DNA of 8,212 nt from Planctomycetota bacterium (GTDB lineage Bacteria > Planctomycetota > UBA8108 > UBA1146 > JAJFFE01): positions 1 to 8,212 of the forward strand of contig JAGQRC010000118.1 of NCBI GenBank assembly GCA_020425835.1. The letters run 5' to 3'. The position numbers and the translations under genes are program-made. A model generated the notes under the pieces. That model ran no database searches. It saw only the letters and a program-made list of their open reading frames with translations, and had not been told where the DNA came from. Shown piece after piece: positions 6,401 to 8,212 of this stretch; positions within the stretch are counted from its first letter, which is position 1, and every line of letters starts with the position of its first letter.

Positions 6401-6945
6401 GACGACCTCCGATCCGAGCCGCGGTCCGCTCCGACCCTCGGCGGGATCGCGGGCCACCACTGCAACTCGTCGGAGAGCCGGGTCGGTGCGTCACAACGAT
6501 GGCATCGCTCCGCGTAGGTGAAGCAGGGCAGCCGATCGGTCATGTGGAACCAGGTTCGACATCCCACACACCGCGCCGCGGGGGAGTCGACATCGATCGT
6601 CTGGTCACAACGTGCGCAACGCCCGCCCACGATCGCGCACGGCTCGACCCGCACGATCTCTTCACTGGAGAAGCAGAGACGCCGACGGCTCCCATCCGAC
6701 ATCGTCACCGTGATCTCGTCGCCGTGGTCGATCGCGATGATCCCCCACGGTTCGTCCGCGCCGTTGAGGACCACCGTCGTGCTGTGGGCGAGGAAGAACC
6801 AACGCCCGTGTTGCACCTCGAACCGGCCGAACGACAACTCGACACCCGATCCGGGAATCTCGATCGGTGTCCAGCGACGTTGCGCGTCCCCGGTGTCGAT
6901 CGGGGGAGCGGTCTTCGCGATCGTCTCGATGAACAGATGCGGCAC
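6397..6945 (-). CDS. FHA-like plus RING/PHD-type zinc-finger protein, candidate E3 (182 aa)
   Basis: Residues about 25-85 resemble a degenerate FHA domain, a phosphothreonine-binding beta sandwich: GRFEVQHGRWFF (40-51), VVLNGADEPWGI (58-69) and IDHGDEITV (72-80) match the later FHA strands, but the standard phosphate-binding Arg and Ser are not clear. Residues 110-151 form a binuclear zinc finger with ligands C110, C113, C126, C129, H134, C141, C148 and C151, a C4-H-C3 order as in RING/PHD treble clefs. Prokaryotic RING proteins in E1/E2/JAB operons are proposed E3s, and that is the likely job here. The start is GTG because GAAGGAG sits 5 bases upstream; in-frame ATGs at 6987 and 7089 have no good site, and the residues they would add are low-complexity. 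It is coupled to E1 by a GTGA overlap. FHA assignment is moderate, zinc finger strong. Confidence 0.85.
   Translation of the reverse strand: MPHLFIETIAKTAPPIDTGDAQRRWTPIEIPGSGVELSFGRFEVQHGRWFFLAHSTTVVLNGADEPWGIIAIDHGDEITVTMSDGSRRRLCFSSEEIVRVEPCAIVGGRCARCDQTIDVDSPAARCVGCRTWFHMTDRLPCFTYAERCHRCDAPTRLSDELQWWPAIPPRVGADRGSDRRSS
6406..6411 (-). promoter_or_regulatory. Ribosome binding site deciding the GTG start of the E1 gene
   Basis: CGGAGG on the minus strand lies 5 bases before the GTG at 6400, inside the last codons of the RING gene. Together with the GTGA stop/start overlap it decides between this GTG and an ATG at 6460. Confidence 0.7.
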
Positions 6946-6950
6946 GGAGA

Positions 6951-6957
6951 CTCCTTC
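6951..6957 (-). promoter_or_regulatory. Ribosome binding site deciding the GTG start of the RING gene
   Basis: GAAGGAG on the minus strand lies 5 bases before the GTG at 6945. In-frame ATGs further upstream (6987, 7089) have no comparable site, so this element decides the start. It also shows the gene can be initiated independently of the regulator gene, which ends 103 bases earlier. Confidence 0.7.
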
Positions 6958-7032
6958 GATCCGTTCCACTCGGGCGGATGCGATCATGGACGCTGGGAAG
7001 GCCGACTCGCCGATCGCTCTCGTAGATCTCGA

Positions 7033-7046
7033 GCGAGCGCGCTCGC
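7033..7046. repeat. 14-base perfect palindrome just after the regulator stop codon
   Basis: GCGAGCGCGCTCGC is self-complementary over all 14 bases and begins 2 bases past the stop codon at 7049-7051. It lies in the 103-base gap before the RING gene. As RNA it would give only a short stem and no U tract follows, so it is not a convincing terminator. In a GC-rich genome it may be chance. Confidence 0.3.
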
Positions 7047-7048
7047 GA

Positions 7049-7684
7049 TCAGACGTGCCCGGCGAGAACGCACGCGGCGTCGTCGTCATCGTCCGTACGG
7101 GGCGTCGCACCGGTCGCGTCGTCCTGCCCGCCCTCGGCTCGAAAGCCCGGAGACTCGAGGGAGCGGGAGCGCAACACGAAGCGGTACGACGCGTCCCCGG
7201 TCGCGATGAGGTCTCGGGACAACCCGCGGTCCTCCAGGGACTTGCGCAGGTTCCAGATCACGTTTCGCGTGTTCCGGATTCCGTTCATCCCGCGCTGGAA
7301 TCCGAGCACGCGGCGGAGCGACTCGACGTCCTTCCACGGATCGACACCGGGGCGATCGACACCCTCGATCAGTGCCTCGAGCAACTTCGCCTGCTTGCCC
7401 GTCAGATTGAACGGGGGCACGCTTCCGAGCTGCACTTCCGCCTCCTCCTCGTTCTGCCACTTCAAGGAGACGCGGTCGACCGACGATCGCTGGAACTCTC
7501 GAACGACGATGACGGCGACTTCCTCGCGCAGCATCGGATCGGAGATCTCGAGAACGTTGGTGGCCACTCGGATCGCGTCGTCGACGAGGTCGCGCACCTG
7601 ATCGACGTGGTCCGCGAGACCGTTCAACTCGCGTTGCAGATGACACAGTCGTTCGAGAGCCCGCTGGATCTTCTCGCTGTCCAT
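7049..7684 (-). CDS. Winged-helix protein with N-terminal coiled coil, probable regulator of the cluster (211 aa)
   Basis: The N-terminal 60 residues are helical and heptad-like (IQRALERLCHLQRELNGLADHV, interrupted here: 6-20 then 21-27), suggesting a dimerising coiled coil. Residues about 83-172 fit the OmpR/PhoB-type winged helix: AEVQLGSVPPFNLTGKQAK (82-100) gives the first strand and helix, a second helical region spans about 118-130, RNTRNVIWNLRKSLEDRG (137-154) is the candidate recognition helix, and LIATGDASYRFVL (159-171) the wing ending in the typical YRF. There is no receiver domain. The tail is acidic. ATG at 7684 is preceded by AGGAGG 8 bases away; the frame is open further upstream but the added residues look non-coding. 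It is the first gene, with a 103-base gap before the RING gene, and faces a divergent promoter region, so autoregulation or control of the cluster is plausible. DNA binding is inferred. Confidence 0.75.
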   Translation of the reverse strand: MDSEKIQRALERLCHLQRELNGLADHVDQVRDLVDDAIRVATNVLEISDPMLREEVAVIVVREFQRSSVDRVSLKWQNEEEAEVQLGSVPPFNLTGKQAKLLEALIEGVDRPGVDPWKDVESLRRVLGFQRGMNGIRNTRNVIWNLRKSLEDRGLSRDLIATGDASYRFVLRSRSLESPGFRAEGGQDDATGATPRTDDDDDAACVLAGHV

Positions 7685-7691
7685 GGGACAG

Positions 7692-7701
7692 ACCTCCTCC
7701 C
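7692..7701 (-). promoter_or_regulatory. Strong ribosome binding site of the winged-helix gene
   Basis: Reading on the minus strand GGGAGGAGGT, with AGGAGG 8 bases before the ATG at 7684. It is the best Shine-Dalgarno in the window and fixes the start of this gene, ruling out the longer upstream reading frame. Confidence 0.75.
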
Positions 7702-7735
7702 TGGCGGACGATCCGTCGGCGTCGGATCGCCTGAC

Positions 7736-7754
7736 CTCCCGAGGGGATCGGGAG
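7736..7754. repeat. Perfect 7-base inverted repeat, candidate operator or 5' leader hairpin
   Basis: CTCCCGA (7736-7742) and TCGGGAG (7748-7754) are exact reverse complements with a 5-base spacer. It lies 52 bases upstream of the regulator start codon, between the weak promoter candidate and the ribosome binding site. It could be an operator for the winged-helix protein or a stem-loop in the leader RNA. There is no U tract, so a terminator is unlikely. Function is inferred only from position. Confidence 0.35.
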
Positions 7755-7946
7755 CACCTGATTACGCTGGGAACGGAGCCGCCCGTGACTCCGATCGAGT
7801 CCGAGAATAGCGTCGAAATCACCGGGTTGAATCGCGTGGATGCCGCACGATTGTCCGGAACTTTCGGCGCAATTCGTCCGCGTGATCCCGCGCGAGCGGC
7901 GGACTCGATTGACTCGATCCCGCACGACGACGACACTTCGACCCCC

Positions 7947-8212
7947 ATGCAGGTCGTCGACTTCCTCAATCGCGTCCCTCTCGCCGGACTGATGCTCGTG
8001 ATCGCGCTCGGTCACGCGCTCGGTCGAGTCTCGGTTCGGCGCATCGCGCTGGGACCGGCGGGAGGCACGCTGTTCGTCGCGCTGCTCGCCGGTCACTTCG
8101 GACTGCGCCCCGGTGCGGAACGGACCGGGACCACCGTCACCGTGGGCGTGCTCGGCTTCGCGCTCTTCATCTACTCGGTGGGATTCGATGCCGCGCCGCA
8201 CTTCGCCTCGAG
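7947..8212 (+). CDS. N-terminal part of an AspT/YidE/YbjL-like antiporter, cut by window edge
   Basis: This partial gene starts at an ATG and stays open for 88 codons to the edge. Three hydrophobic segments are visible at about residues 11-27, 33-50 and 66-84, and the pattern (LGHALGRVSV, ALGPAGGTLFVALLAGHFGL, then LGFALFIYSVGF with a following aromatic and small residues) is that of the first half-repeat of the AspT/YidE/YbjL family, inner-membrane proteins including aspartate:alanine exchangers and uncharacterised transporters. No Shine-Dalgarno precedes the ATG, so the start rests on the fit to the first membrane segment and on the absence of an upstream ATG or GTG in frame nearby. It is transcribed away from the conjugation cluster and is probably unrelated to it. 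The exact substrate cannot be judged from this fragment. Confidence 0.75.
   Translation, partial: MQVVDFLNRVPLAGLMLVIALGHALGRVSVRRIALGPAGGTLFVALLAGHFGLRPGAERTGTTVTVGVLGFALFIYSVGFDAAPHFAS

Larger units (their letters stand above)
7685..7946. promoter_or_regulatory. Divergent intergenic region between the regulator gene and the antiporter gene
   Basis: These 262 bases are the only sizeable non-coding stretch and must hold promoters for both directions. A weak minus-strand promoter candidate is TTCAAC (7826-7831) with TATTCT (7804-7809), spacer 16; I do not see a convincing plus-strand one. A 7-base inverted repeat lies at 7736-7754 and three copies of GACTCGAT lie at 7794-7801 (inverted), 7902-7909 and 7911-7918, all possible operator elements. 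No terminator or riboswitch was seen. Confidence 0.45.

Noticed and set aside
7033..7046. Palindrome as a rho-independent terminator after the regulator gene
   Set aside because: The stem would be short with almost no loop and no U tract follows on the minus strand, so it is listed only as a weak repeat.
6518..7810. Plus-strand open frame of 430 codons spanning the RING gene, the gap and the winged-helix gene
   Set aside because: Composition is Arg/Ser/Thr-rich and unstructured, and it covers two genes with recognisable domains on the other strand as well as the divergent promoter region.
7685..7969. N-terminal extension of the winged-helix protein
   Set aside because: It would cover the divergent intergenic region and the antiporter start; the strong Shine-Dalgarno before 7684 gives the start.
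1..8212. A Pup gene, proteasome core subunits, CRISPR array, tRNA or insertion sequence
   Set aside because: I looked for small frames ending in Gly-Gly-Gln/Glu, proteasome N-terminal Thr signatures, regular repeats, tRNA-like arms and terminal inverted repeats and found none.

Overview
The window is a GC-rich bacterial segment that is almost entirely coding. It holds one long minus-strand gene cluster running from about 7684 down past position 1, and the start of one divergent plus-strand gene at the right edge. The organism cannot be named from the sequence. High GC, GTG starts and mostly clear Shine-Dalgarno sites in the cluster fit Actinomycetota, Myxococcota or Planctomycetota. No tRNA, rRNA, CRISPR array, insertion sequence or long repeat was found. 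The longest stretch without a gene is the 262-base divergent intergenic region (7685-7946).

Layout in transcription order (minus strand): (1) a 211-aa winged-helix protein, probable regulator, 7684-7049; (2) a 182-aa FHA-like plus RING-type zinc protein, candidate E3, 6945-6397; (3) a 373-aa ThiF/E1-like adenylating enzyme, 6400-5279; (4) a 188-aa E2-like conjugating enzyme with HPN and a catalytic Cys, 5282-4716; (5) a 215-aa protein of unknown function, 4719-4072; (6) an 88-aa ubiquitin-like/YukD-like protein ending in a bare Gly, 4081-3815; (7) a 362-aa JAB/JAMM metallopeptidase, 3809-2721; (8) a 561-aa ARC/Mpa-like proteasomal AAA ATPase, 2724-1039; (9) the first 347 codons of a PafA/Dop-like Pup ligase/deamidase homologue, 1042 to the left edge. 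From gene 2 to gene 9 every junction is either an overlap (five of them the 4-base GTGA/ATGA type) or a 5-base gap, so these genes are almost certainly one translationally coupled operon.

The striking point is the combination. Genes 2-7 form an apparently complete eukaryote-style ubiquitin-like pathway: modifier, E1, E2, RING E3 candidate and JAB isopeptidase. Genes 8 and 9 belong to the unrelated actinobacterial pupylation/proteasome pathway: an Mpa/ARC ATPase and the glutamine-synthetase-fold PafA/Dop enzyme. A plausible model is that E1, E2 and RING attach the small protein to targets, the JAB enzyme removes it, and the ring ATPase unfolds the tagged proteins. The PafA/Dop homologue would add a second kind of isopeptide chemistry. 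No Pup-like gene and no proteasome core subunit lies in the window; if they exist, the first place to look is left of position 1.

The right edge carries the N-terminus of a membrane protein resembling the AspT/YidE/YbjL antiporter family. It is transcribed away from the cluster and probably marks its boundary.
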